Of a stretch of DNA of 57,245 bases, positions 19,769 to 27,455 are shown piece after piece. This stretch comes from an uncultured Kiritimatiellota bacterium (GTDB lineage Bacteria > Verrucomicrobiota > Kiritimatiellia > RFP12 > UBA1067). The notes below the pieces were generated by a model. It was not told where the DNA came from and searched no databases. It worked only from the letters and a program-made list of their open reading frames with translations. Position 1 is the stretch's first letter. Each line of letters starts with the position of its first letter. Both the position numbers and the translations under genes were made by a program. Location of the stretch: NCBI GenBank assembly GCA_934635045.1, contig CAKTZA010000016.1:1-57245 (forward strand), in the 5' to 3' direction.

Positions 19769-20409
19769 GTGATGAGGAAAAGCAAAGGTTCTAGCCTGTC
19801 GCGGAACGAATCGGCTTTCTATGCGCAGGTGCGCGAAGTTATTGTTGAAGCGCGACGGTATGTACACAAGACGGCGAATGTCGCGATGGTCAAGGCGTAC
19901 TGGCTTGTCGGCAAGATGATTGTCGAACAACAAGGAGGTTCGGCGAAAGCGACGTATGGCGATGGCCTCATCGATGCATTGGCTGAAAAGTTGACGGCCG
20001 AGTTCGGCGCGGGCTTTACGCGATCGAATCTTCGTAACATGCGTCAGTTTTATTTGTGTTTTGAGAATTGCCACACACTGTGTGGCGAATTGAGCTGGAG
20101 CCATTACCGCCTTCTGATCACGGTCGAGAACGAGGAGGCTCGACAGTATTACACCGAAGAATGTCGGAAGTCGCTGTGGAGTGTGCGAGAACTTCGGGCG
20201 ACAATCCGCCCATCGGCATCGTTCTCTGCACGGACAAGGGGGCGGATCTTGTCCGCTACACGTTGCCGCTTAACGAGAAGCGGATCTTTGCCGCGAAATA
20301 CAAGCTCGTCTTGCCGACCGAGGAACAGCTCCTTGCCGAACTCCGCCGCGAGCAAGCGGCCCTTGAAGAGGCGGCATTGGGTGGGCAGGTGAAAAGAATT
20401 GTGAAATAA
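19769..20409 (+). pseudogene. DUF1016 (YhcG-type) PD-(D/E)xK nuclease, internally deleted and frameshifted
   Basis: The 5' part (GTG 19769 or ATG 19772, with AGGGAG about 10 nt upstream) encodes a normal DUF1016 N-terminal domain: YWLVGKMIVEQQGG, FTRSNLRNMRQFY, LSWSHYRLLITVENEEAR and WSVRELRATI (to about 20209). The next matching segment is the extreme C-terminus of the family (DNPPIGIVLCTDKGADLV, then YKLVLPTEEQLLAELRRE) and lies in another frame, ending at 20409. The ~150-200 residues between, which should hold the nuclease catalytic site, are missing. The frame crosses near 20200-20215. Only the N-terminal dimerisation or DNA-binding part can be made, with a nonsense tail to 20392. Members are often found in restriction and defence loci. 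Confidence 0.75.
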
Positions 20410-20428
20410 TGACGAAGGAGGTGTGGTA

Positions 20429-21316
20429 GTGATAAAAATGAATGACTCGGAGAATATGCGCTTGTGCGAGAATAAAGTCAACATTTTGAAGGAAGCGTTG
20501 GCTTGTGCAGAGGCGGAACTTCAGTCCCTGAAGGATGAGAGGTCACGACAGGATGCCATTGAACGCATTTGCAAAGGAAACAAGTATTTGCACTCAAAGG
20601 CGACACGCCAGCTTGCTATCTTCTTCCGTGAAAAGGGGTTTCTAATTACGGGAATACAGGAAACCGATGCAGTGTGCAAGGTTCGCTATGGATTGGCAAA
20701 GAACATTTTTGACTACAGAAAAAGTCTGATCCCTTTTTGTCGGTTTATCTATGATCGGAAGGTCGAATCATATTCAATTGCTGGGTTGCCTGTGGAAGAC
20801 AAAACGGCGATCTGCAATTTCTGTACGGCATTGAAGAATCTGAAATGGCTGGATTGGCGGAAGGAAAAAGATGCTCTGCACATTGAAAGAAAAATGCCCA
20901 AAGAACAGTACGTGTTTTTCAATGGTGGATGGGCCGAAGATGCCATTCGGTATTTGATTGAGAAGACATTGCTGGAACTCAAAATCAAACGCCGCGCCGT
21001 TTTTCGGGATGTTAAGATTGAGCGGTTGAACGTTGAACGGGGTAAGGAGATTCACCAGTTTGATTTTATCGTAGCTTTTAGAGATCGCATCTACATATTC
21101 GAGGTGAAAACCGGAACTACGATAGGAGTCGAACGGTGGATCGATCATGCGCGTCTTTTTAATGACTCTCATGGGAAAGATCGCTTCCTAATGTGTTGCA
21201 ACGACGATTCGGTTGACAGTCGCATCTTCCGTCCTTATCGCCTATTTCATTTGAGTTCACTACAAAAAGAGTTTGGTGAGTACCTAAAACGTGAATTCCC
21301 CGACGCGAAACAATGA
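20429..21316 (+). CDS. putative PD-(D/E)xK nuclease, DUF1887/Card1-like C-terminal domain
   Basis: A 295-residue protein with markedly AT-richer codons than its neighbours. Residues 1 to about 45 are probably coiled coil (NILKEALACAEAELQSLKDER). A middle region (about 50-150) is unrecognised. The C-terminal half has a pattern like DUF1887/Card1-Can2 nucleases: GGWAEDAIRYLIE, then FDFIVAFRDRIYIFEVKTGT with the acidic, E and K residues of a PD-(D/E)xK site, then RWIDHARLFND, RFLMCCND and FRPYRLFHL. No CARF domain for cyclic oligoadenylate is evident, unlike Card1/Can2. GTG 20429 is chosen because AAGGAGGT (20415-20422) is 7 nt upstream; GTG 20423 and ATG 20438 are alternatives. Probable horizontally acquired defence cargo. 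Confidence 0.6.
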   Translation: MIKMNDSENMRLCENKVNILKEALACAEAELQSLKDERSRQDAIERICKGNKYLHSKATRQLAIFFREKGFLITGIQETDAVCKVRYGLAKNIFDYRKSLIPFCRFIYDRKVESYSIAGLPVEDKTAICNFCTALKNLKWLDWRKEKDALHIERKMPKEQYVFFNGGWAEDAIRYLIEKTLLELKIKRRAVFRDVKIERLNVERGKEIHQFDFIVAFRDRIYIFEVKTGTTIGVERWIDHARLFNDSHGKDRFLMCCNDDSVDSRIFRPYRLFHLSSLQKEFGEYLKREFPDAKQ

Positions 21317-21338
21317 GAGTATTGTGGCGAAATAATCG

Positions 21339-21500
21339 CACACGGAGGTGCGGAGGCACGGAGTTTCTGCGAGAATCGCAAATCGTGGCGCATTGCACGG
21401 CTTCAATTATTGGGTCATGTGTGCAAATCTACGAGAGGAATCAATTGTGTGAATCGATCTGAAGTTCAGCCATTTCTCCGTGTCTCCGTGCCTCCGTGTG
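21339..21500. repeat. imperfect inverted repeat around the 5' end of JetD
   Basis: The left arm (21339-21363) and right arm (21476-21500) are 25 nt each and match at 22 of 25 positions when one is reverse complemented. They read as repeats of CGGAGGCAC/ACGGAG type. The 112 nt between them are AT-rich and carry no recognisable gene. The structure resembles a small palindromic (MITE- or REP-like) element. A related stretch lies at 45687-45713. Confidence 0.6.
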
Positions 21501-21559
21501 AGACTACCTCTATCTCAACTGCCGAGTTGAGAGTAAACGGAACGAGGCCTGACGTCGGT

Positions 21560-22720
21560 GTGTTGGTTACGCACACACCAGTGCTCCGTCCGTTCTTGAT
21601 TCGGATGGCGAAGCGGGCGTTGCAGGGGCAGCCCTTGCCCGCGCGTTTTACGGTGCGCGGTCTGGACTATGCGGCGCAGGGTGCGCTGGAAGGCCTCTTG
21701 GGGGCGCCCTTGGCGCGGAAGGCGGACGGCACGGTCACGGGGACGCTTCCGCCGCGTTGGCGTGAACCATCGGCCTGGCAAACGGTCATCTCCGTCTTGG
21801 GGCTGGCACGAGAAGACGCGGCGGACTCGACCGAGACGTTCCTGACGCGCCTCGCCTGGCGTGCGCCGGAGGCGCGGACGTTGATTGACGCCTTGCAGAC
21901 GATGCCGGAGGTGATGCGGTTCGTGCGGAACCCTGCCCACCGCGACTCGTGGAAGCGTTTGCTTCTGGGCGTGTTCAAGCATGTGCGCGCGGGTGTCGGC
22001 GGGGAGAAGACCCTTTCGCAGCTCGGCTCCGACTGGCTCAACGACAGCAAGGCCCTGCGGACAGGCCCCCTGCGGCGACAGCTCGCGTTGATGCTGTCGG
22101 GTCTGGAGGGCCGCGACGTCGACGAGCGGACGCTCTTCGGGCCGTACGGCATCATCGAGAACCCCTACACGAGCTTCGTCACGTTCTTCGCGCCGCTTGT
22201 CTTTACGACGGATGCGGGCGAGACGTTTGACTTTCCGGCGCGGCTCTTTGCGGCGGGGCAGGCTTGTACACTTCCGAGCGAAACGGTGGGACGTATTCGC
22301 TCGGTCGCATGGCAGGGCGATGACAGGTCGTTGATCACAAGCGAGAACGCCGCGCCCTTTGCGCGCTACGTCACGCTGGGGCGTCCCGCGCTCTACACCG
22401 AAGGGTATCCGAATTACGCCGTCCAACGGTTCCTGCGGACGCTCGGGGACGCCGGCGTGGAAGCGGAGCATGCGGGCGACGCCGACCTTGACGGTTTCCG
22501 CATTGCCGCATTGGTGGGGCGATGCCTCCCGATACGCCGTGTCCTCGCGGCGGAGGTTGTCCGCAATCCCGGAGATGTCGTCGGAATCCCACTGACCGAA
22601 GCGCAGCAGATGCGCGCCCGACGCTTTCTGGCGGAGTCCCCGCACATGCCTTACGCAGAGGAAGTTTCCGTCCTGCTTAAAAAGGGCTGTTGGTATGAAC
22701 AGGAGTCATTTCCGCTTTAG
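21560..22720 (+). CDS. Wadjet-like JetD (Toprim nuclease subunit)
   Basis: From GTG 21560 the product has 386 residues. The C-terminal part has a Toprim-like signature as in DUF2399/DUF2220 JetD proteins: SENAAPF (conserved Glu, near residue 260), YTEGYPNYAVQRFL, then GDADLDGF (DxD, near 304). JetD is the topoisomerase VI-like nuclease that cuts DNA once the JetABC motor has recognised a small circle. The frame is open back to 21410, but that extension runs through the inverted repeat and looks non-coding, so the true start is placed at GTG 21560 (TTG 21563 possible). No strong ribosome-binding site is seen. It belongs with JetA-C, 1.8 kb upstream. Confidence 0.75.
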   Translation: MLVTHTPVLRPFLIRMAKRALQGQPLPARFTVRGLDYAAQGALEGLLGAPLARKADGTVTGTLPPRWREPSAWQTVISVLGLAREDAADSTETFLTRLAWRAPEARTLIDALQTMPEVMRFVRNPAHRDSWKRLLLGVFKHVRAGVGGEKTLSQLGSDWLNDSKALRTGPLRRQLALMLSGLEGRDVDERTLFGPYGIIENPYTSFVTFFAPLVFTTDAGETFDFPARLFAAGQACTLPSETVGRIRSVAWQGDDRSLITSENAAPFARYVTLGRPALYTEGYPNYAVQRFLRTLGDAGVEAEHAGDADLDGFRIAALVGRCLPIRRVLAAEVVRNPGDVVGIPLTEAQQMRARRFLAESPHMPYAEEVSVLLKKGCWYEQESFPL

Positions 22721-22760
22721 CATTTCGGGTTCTGTTTGCCCATCATCGGAATCAGCCCGT

Positions 22761-22789
22761 CCGACAGGGGGCGGGATTTTTGATATACT
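22761..22789 (+). promoter_or_regulatory. promoter of gatCA
   Basis: CCGACA (22761-22766, weak -35), a 17-nt spacer, TATACT (22784-22789) preceded by TGA. Leader of about 28 nt to the gatC ATG. Confidence 0.55.
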
Positions 22790-22824
22790 ACTCACTTCCC
22801 TGAAGTGTGAACTTGGAATGAAAA

Positions 22825-23115
22825 ATGAAGATTGACGTTGTCTATGTCGCGGAACTCGCGCGGCTGGAACTGACGGACGAGGAGAAGGCGGTGTTCCAGC
22901 CGCAGCTCGAGAACATCGTCCAGTACGTGGAGAAGATCTCGTCGGTCGACGTCGCGGGCGTCGAGCCGATGATGCACGGGCGTCCGCTCGTCAACGCCTT
23001 CCGCGAGGACGTCGTGCGCGAATCGCTGCCGGCCGAAGTCGCGCTCGGCAATGCGCCGGCGCGTGTCGGCGACGAATTCCTGCTGCCGAAGATCGTCGAA
23101 GGCGCGGAGAGTTGA
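22825..23115 (+). CDS. gatC: Asp-tRNA(Asn)/Glu-tRNA(Gln) amidotransferase subunit C
   Basis: A 96-residue GatC that holds GatA and GatB together in the tRNA-dependent amidation of Glu-tRNA(Gln) and Asp-tRNA(Asn). VAELARLELTDEE at the start and the central IVQYVEKISSVDVAGVEPM block are typical. ATG 22825 is used because the ATG at 22818 runs to a stop after five codons. gatA follows after 60 nt; gatB is not in the window. Confidence 0.93.
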   Translation: MKIDVVYVAELARLELTDEEKAVFQPQLENIVQYVEKISSVDVAGVEPMMHGRPLVNAFREDVVRESLPAEVALGNAPARVGDEFLLPKIVEGAES

Positions 23116-23154
23116 GAAATAATCGAATCGTCGAATAATCGAATTGGCGAATGG
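23116..23154. repeat. octameric tandem repeat, TAATCGAA type
   Basis: The gatC-gatA gap reads as consecutive 8-mers (TAATCGAA, TCGTCGAA, TAATCGAA, TTGGCGAA) with a TCGAA/GCGAA core. See the related block inside gatA at 23361-23400. Confidence 0.6.
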
Positions 23155-23175
23155 CAAGATGCAGGAGGCCGCTTT

Positions 23176-24630
23176 ATGAAACTTTATGAATTAGGCATTG
23201 CCGAGGCCCAGGAGGGCTTGGCGAAGGGCGATTTCACGTCCGTTGAGCTGACGCAGGCGGTCATCGACCGCTATCACGCCGAGAACGAGAAGATTGGCGC
23301 GTACCTGACCTTTGACGAGGAACAGGTCCTTGCGCTGGCCAAGGAGGCGGATGACCGCCGTCCGTTATTCGATCATTCGGAGATTCGAGAATCTGATTAT
23401 TTCTTCGGGGTGCCGATTGCGATCAAGGATCTCATCAACGTGAAGGGCCAGCCCTGCACGTGCGCCTCGAAGATCCTGAAGGGCTACGTCTCGCCCTACG
23501 ACGCGACGGTGATCGCGAACCTGAAGGCGCATGGCTTCATTCCGGCTGGGCGCGTCAACATGGACGAGTTTGCGATGGGCTCCTCGACCGAGAACTCGGG
23601 CCTCGGCGTGACGCGCAACCCGTATGACCTCACGCGCGTCCCCGGCGGCTCGTCAGGCGGCTCGGCGGCGGCGGTCGGCGGCAACCTCTGCATCGCCGCG
23701 CTCGGCACGGACACGGGCGGCTCCATCCGCCAGCCCGCGAGCTTCTGCAACTGCGTCGGCGTGAAGCCGAGCTACGGGCGCGTCAGCCGCTACGGCGTGA
23801 CGGCGTTCGCGAGCTCCCTCGACCAGGTGGGGCCGATGACGAAATCCGTCACGGACGCGGCGATTCTCCTCAAGGCCCTCGCCGGGCACGACGCGCACGA
23901 CGGCACGACGCCGGACGAGCCCGTGCCGGACTACCGTGCGGCGCTCGACGGCGCGACGCTGAAGGGCGTGAAGCTTGGCCTGCCGAAGGAATACTTTGAC
24001 GTCAAGGGCCTCGACCCCGAAGTGAAGCGCCTGACGGACGAGGCGATCCGGAAATGCGAGGCGGCGGGCGCGGAACTTGTTGAAGTCTCGCTGCCGCACA
24101 CCGAATACGCGATGGCGGTCTACTACATCATCGCCCCGGCGGAGGCGAGCGCGAACCTCGCGCGCTTCGACGGCGTGCGCTACGGCCACCGCAGCGCGGC
24201 GGCGAAAGACGTCTACTCGCTCTACACGAAGAGCCGCGCCGAGGGCTTCGGGCCGGAGGTGAAGCGGCGCATCATCATGGGCACGTATGTGCTGTCGTCC
24301 GGCTACTATGACGCCTACTACGGCAAGGCGCAGAAGGTGCGCACGCTCATCAAGCGCGACTTCGACGCGGCGTTCGCGCAGGTGGACGCGCTCCTGACGC
24401 CGTGCGCGCCGACGCCGGCGTTTCCGTTCGGCGCGCACCAGGATCCGCTCACGATGTACCTGAACGACCTCTACACGATTCCGTCCGCCCTCGCGGGCGT
24501 CTGCGCGGCGAGCGTCCCGGCGGGCTTCACGAACGAGAAGCTCCCCGTCGGCGTCCAGTTCATCTGCGGCGGCTTCGAGGAGGCGAAGCTCCTGCGCGTC
24601 TCCAAGGCGTTCGAGGACCTGATGCGCTGA
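23176..24630 (+). CDS. gatA: Glu-tRNA(Gln)/Asp-tRNA(Asn) amidotransferase subunit A
   Basis: The 484-residue amidase subunit that releases ammonia from glutamine or asparagine. The catalytic Lys is in PIAIKDLIN (about residue 85), and the Ser-cisSer pair lies in PGGSSGGSAAAVGG (about 155-168) and TDTGGSIRQP (about 177-186). The ATG has GGAGG 9 nt upstream. Residues 62-77 (RPLFDHSEIRESDYFF) are encoded by an octameric repeat and replace the usual linker before the catalytic Lys. The rest is conventional. Confidence 0.96.
   Translation: MKLYELGIAEAQEGLAKGDFTSVELTQAVIDRYHAENEKIGAYLTFDEEQVLALAKEADDRRPLFDHSEIRESDYFFGVPIAIKDLINVKGQPCTCASKILKGYVSPYDATVIANLKAHGFIPAGRVNMDEFAMGSSTENSGLGVTRNPYDLTRVPGGSSGGSAAAVGGNLCIAALGTDTGGSIRQPASFCNCVGVKPSYGRVSRYGVTAFASSLDQVGPMTKSVTDAAILLKALAGHDAHDGTTPDEPVPDYRAALDGATLKGVKLGLPKEYFDVKGLDPEVKRLTDEAIRKCEAAGAELVEVSLPHTEYAMAVYYIIAPAEASANLARFDGVRYGHRSAAAKDVYSLYTKSRAEGFGPEVKRRIIMGTYVLSSGYYDAYYGKAQKVRTLIKRDFDAAFAQVDALLTPCAPTPAFPFGAHQDPLTMYLNDLYTIPSALAGVCAASVPAGFTNEKLPVGVQFICGGFEEAKLLRVSKAFEDLMR
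23361..23400. repeat. octameric repeat inside the gatA coding sequence
   Basis: Successive 8-mers TCGATCAT, TCGGAGAT, TCGAGAAT, CTGATTAT on the plus strand; the reverse complement has the ATnnnCGA form of the intergenic block at 23116-23154. Period 8 is not a multiple of 3, so the units are read in different frames while the gatA frame stays open. Confidence 0.55.
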
Positions 24631-24635
24631 GCGCG

Positions 24636-25658
24636 ATGGCGAAGCGGCTCATCCTCCTCGGTGCGACAGGCTCGATCGGCACGAGCGCGGTCGATGTCGT
24701 GCGGACGCATCCGGACGACTTCAAGATCGTTGCGGTGTCCGCGCGCCGCTCGCGCGAGAAATGCGAGGCGATTGCGCGGGAATTCGGCGCGAAAGCCTAT
24801 GTCGGCGAGGACGCGGCCCTTCGCGCCGTCGAGGAGAACGAGGCGGACATCTGCCTTGTCGCGACGGTCGGCGCTTCGGGCCTGAAGCCGACGCTCGCCG
24901 CGATCGAGAAGGGTATGGACATCGCCCTTGCGACGAAGGAAGTCATGGTGATGGCGGGCGAGATCGTGACGGCGCGCGCGAAGGCGAGGGGCGTCCGCTT
25001 CCGTCCGGTCGATTCGGAACATTCGGCGATTTTCCAGGCCTTGCAGGGCGGCGGCGCGGTCGAACGCCTGATTCTGACCGCGTCCGGCGGGCCGTTCCTG
25101 GACGGCCCCGAAGACCTGTCGTCCGTGACGGTCGAGCAGGCCCTCAACCATCCGCGCTGGAAGATGGGCCCGAAGGTGACGGTCGATTCCGCGACGATGA
25201 TGAACAAGGGCTTCGAGGTCATCGAGGCGCGCTGGCTCTTCGACGTGCCGGCCGAGCGGATCGACGTCGTCGTCCACCCCGAGTCCGTCGTCCATTCGCT
25301 TGTCACGTTTACGGACGGCTCAACGCTCGCGCAGCTCTCGCCGCCCGACATGCGCGTGCCGATTCAGTACGCGCTCTCGTGGCCGGAGCGTCTGCCGGCC
25401 GTGCGCCGGACGCTCGACCTGCCCGCGCTTGGCGCGCTCACGTTCCGCGCGCCCGACCCCGCGCGCTTCCCGTGCCTCACGCTTGTCCGCGAGGCGCTGC
25501 GGCGCGGCGGCCTCGCCCCGGCGGCGCTGTCGGTCGCGGACGAGTTCGCCGTCCGCGAATTCCTCGCGGGCCGCATCCGCTATGTCGACATCCCGGATAT
25601 GCTCGAAAAGGCCATTGCCGCGCCCGAACGCTGGCTGCCCGACGGCCTTGACATCTAA
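24636..25658 (+). CDS. dxr: 1-deoxy-D-xylulose 5-phosphate reductoisomerase
   Basis: The second step of the MEP isoprenoid pathway: DXP to MEP with NADPH. The 340-residue product is shorter than the usual ~390. It has the NADPH-binding GATGSIGTSAVDV at the start, ALATKEVMVMAG, the substrate/metal block VDSEHSAIFQAL, ASGGPFL, and HPRWKMGPKVTVDSATMMNKG. The C-terminal block that normally reads N-A-A-N-E is here ALSVADEFAV, a divergence. The start lies 5 nt after gatA; the gene ends 4 nt before the convergent regulator. Confidence 0.94.
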   Translation: MAKRLILLGATGSIGTSAVDVVRTHPDDFKIVAVSARRSREKCEAIAREFGAKAYVGEDAALRAVEENEADICLVATVGASGLKPTLAAIEKGMDIALATKEVMVMAGEIVTARAKARGVRFRPVDSEHSAIFQALQGGGAVERLILTASGGPFLDGPEDLSSVTVEQALNHPRWKMGPKVTVDSATMMNKGFEVIEARWLFDVPAERIDVVVHPESVVHSLVTFTDGSTLAQLSPPDMRVPIQYALSWPERLPAVRRTLDLPALGALTFRAPDPARFPCLTLVREALRRGGLAPAALSVADEFAVREFLAGRIRYVDIPDMLEKAIAAPERWLPDGLDI

Positions 25659-25662
25659 CTAA

Positions 25663-26817
25663 CTAATCTCGCGCCCTGTTCTTTGCGCGGCGGGGCGAGT
25701 CGCCGAAACGGGCGCGGTAGATCTTGCGGAAGGCCGATTCCGAGGCGTAGCCGCAGAGGTGCGCGATGGCTTTCAGGGGTCGAGACCGGTCATTGAGGAG
25801 CTCGCGCGCCCGTTCGAGGCGCACGCGCTGGATCTCCTCCAGGATCGAATGCCCGGTCGCCTCGCGGAAATGCATTTCGGCTGTCCGGCGCGCCCCGTCG
25901 AGCACGCGCAGGACGTCGCGGGCCCGAAGTCCCTCGCAGGCCTTTTCGCGGATGAGCTCGACGGCTTTCGTGACGCGGCTGTCGACGCCGCTGCGCCGCC
26001 GCGTCGATTCGCGCCGGACGACCATCAGGGGCTGCACGACGAGGGCCGTCGGCGTGCGGTGGGCGCGCGTGAACTGCTCGGCGATCAGGCGCGCGGCGAG
26101 AAAGCCCATCTGCTCGTTGTCGGCCATCACGCTGGAGAGCTGCGGACGGGAACTCAGGCAGATCGACTCGTCGTTGTCGACGCCGACGAGTGCAATCGAA
26201 TCCGGAATCTTCAGGCCCTCTGCCGCGCAGAGGCCGCGCACCAGGTTGGCGACCTCGTCGTTCGCGGCGAAGATGCCGCAGGGGCGGGGCAGGTCGCGCA
26301 GCCAGCGGCGCAAGTCCCGGTTCCACGTCTGCTGCCCGGCCTTGTCGTGCGCGGCGAATTCGTCGCAGGTTCCGCCGTTCAGCTGGATGATGTCGCGGAA
26401 GTGGCGCGCACGCTCGTCCGACCAGTAGCGCGGACGCGGAAAGTGCACGAAGGCGAAGTGCCGGTAGCCGAGTTGCAGGAGCTCGCGCGCCGCCGCTTCC
26501 GCCGTGCCGCGCAGGTCTTCGCAGACCGTGAAGAGTCGAGCGCCGGAGGCGGGGCGGCACGTGAGGAAGACGGACGGTAGATGCTTGAGCGCGCGCATGT
26601 CCGGCGGGTTCTCGATGCCGCCGCAGTCGAAGACGAGGCCGTCCGCCTTCCAGAAGTTGACCAGCCGCTTGAGATCGGGCGTGCGGCTGGCGGGCAGCGT
26701 GACCGTCTGCACGCGCCAGCCGTGGGCCTGCGCGCCCCGCGAGAAGCCGGTGCATTTCTGGATGGAGGGCGGCCGCTCGCTGAACTTGATGTAGAGTATC
26801 GTCTTTCGCCCGCTCAT
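25663..26817 (-). CDS. XylR-type transcriptional regulator (periplasmic-binding-like + AraC domain)
   Basis: A 384-residue regulator. Residues 1 to about 270 are a LacI/periplasmic-binding-protein-like sensor (KADGLVFDCGGIENPP, GIFAANDEVANLVRGL, DSIALVGVDNDESICL). The last ~105 residues are an AraC-family double helix-turn-helix (LERARELLNDRSRPLKAIAH, then CGYASESAFRKIYRARFGDSP). This is the build of E. coli XylR, which activates sugar genes when the sugar binds the sensor; the ligand here is unknown. The ATG at 26817 overlaps the stop of the upstream HicB-like gene (ATGA). Confidence 0.88.
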   Translation of the reverse strand: MSGRKTILYIKFSERPPSIQKCTGFSRGAQAHGWRVQTVTLPASRTPDLKRLVNFWKADGLVFDCGGIENPPDMRALKHLPSVFLTCRPASGARLFTVCEDLRGTAEAAARELLQLGYRHFAFVHFPRPRYWSDERARHFRDIIQLNGGTCDEFAAHDKAGQQTWNRDLRRWLRDLPRPCGIFAANDEVANLVRGLCAAEGLKIPDSIALVGVDNDESICLSSRPQLSSVMADNEQMGFLAARLIAEQFTRAHRTPTALVVQPLMVVRRESTRRRSGVDSRVTKAVELIREKACEGLRARDVLRVLDGARRTAEMHFREATGHSILEEIQRVRLERARELLNDRSRPLKAIAHLCGYASESAFRKIYRARFGDSPRRAKNRARD

Positions 26818-27050
26818 CTTTGTGGCCGTTCGATTCCGCATGCGCGTCCGGCCGAAAGCTTCTCGATGGCCATGCCGAGATAGGTCTTCAGGCAGCCGCG
26901 CGCCGCCTCCACGACATTCGCCCTGCATTCCTCCACGGTCTCGCCCTCCGACACGCAACCGGGCATCGCCGGGACTTCCCCCCAGTATCCGCCTTCCTCG
27001 GCCTCGTGGATGACGATCCGCCAGTCCTGTCTGTTGAAGATGTCTGCCAT
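26814..27050 (-). CDS. HicB-like antitoxin-type protein
   Basis: A 78-residue protein with the HicB/UPF0150 fold pattern: DWRIVIHEAEEGGYWGEVPA, MPGCVSEGETVEECRANVV and a helix with EAARGCLKTYL. HicB normally neutralises the HicA mRNA interferase, but no HicA gene is adjacent. Instead it overlaps the XylR-type regulator by 4 nt, so the two are probably translated together. The ATG at 27050 has AAAGGA about 8 nt upstream. An upstream ATG at 27113 abuts the -10 element and gives an unlikely Gly-rich tail. Confidence 0.75.
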   Translation of the reverse strand: MADIFNRQDWRIVIHEAEEGGYWGEVPAMPGCVSEGETVEECRANVVEAARGCLKTYLGMAIEKLSAGRACGIERPQR

Positions 27051-27113
27051 CGTGGTTTCCTTTCCTGTCTTTTGCCGTGATCCGCCGCCGCCCTGGGAAG
27101 GGCAACGGCGCAT

Positions 27114-27122
27114 ATTATAGCA
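27114..27122 (-). promoter_or_regulatory. extended -10 promoter of the HicB-XylR pair
   Basis: On the minus strand, TGC followed by TATAAT (complement of 27114-27119). The transcript leader to ATG 27050 would be about 55 nt. Confidence 0.6.
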
Positions 27123-27368
27123 AAGTATCGCTAAAACCTGTCAATGGGGGTTCGTAGGTTTTAGTTGCAAATTGATTTAAGGTATCCGAGGGTGGAAACG
27201 GATGTCGGCGCACACGTAGTCGCCTGCCGCCCGAATCAGTTCTCGAACGATGTCTTGCCTTCTCCTGTGTTGGCAGATTGACAGCCTCTTCCTTCAAAAG
27301 CAGCCATCGTATATCATATTTGCCCGTTCGCGGGCAAATGCGCACGTAATCGAGAGGGCTTCGGGGCG

Positions 27369-27404
27369 TGGGGACAGCCCCCGATGGGACGCGGGGACAG
27401 CCCC
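27369..27404. repeat. REP-like palindromic unit, two copies
   Basis: TGGGGACAGCCCC (27369-27381) and CGGGGACAGCCCC (27392-27404), each a short GC-rich palindrome around ACAG. The same family, with ACAGA cores, occurs at 30915-30952. Such units are commonly associated with REP-associated tyrosine transposases, none of which is in the window. Confidence 0.65.
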
Positions 27405-27455
27405 CTCGACCTTTGCGTTTCTTGGAAATGAGAACACAATGCGGAAAATTCTCAT

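Noticed and set aside
21410..21559. N-terminal extension of JetD back to 21410
   Set aside because: It reads through an inverted repeat and gives a sequence without family resemblance.
14000..22720. Integrase, transposase or attachment sites bounding the defence island
   Set aside because: None recognised; the island begins at a normal promoter and ends before gatC.
27051..27113. Upstream ATG at 27113 for the HicB-like gene
   Set aside because: It abuts the -10 hexamer, would need an upstream transcript start, and adds a Gly/Lys-rich tail; ATG 27050 has a ribosome-binding site.
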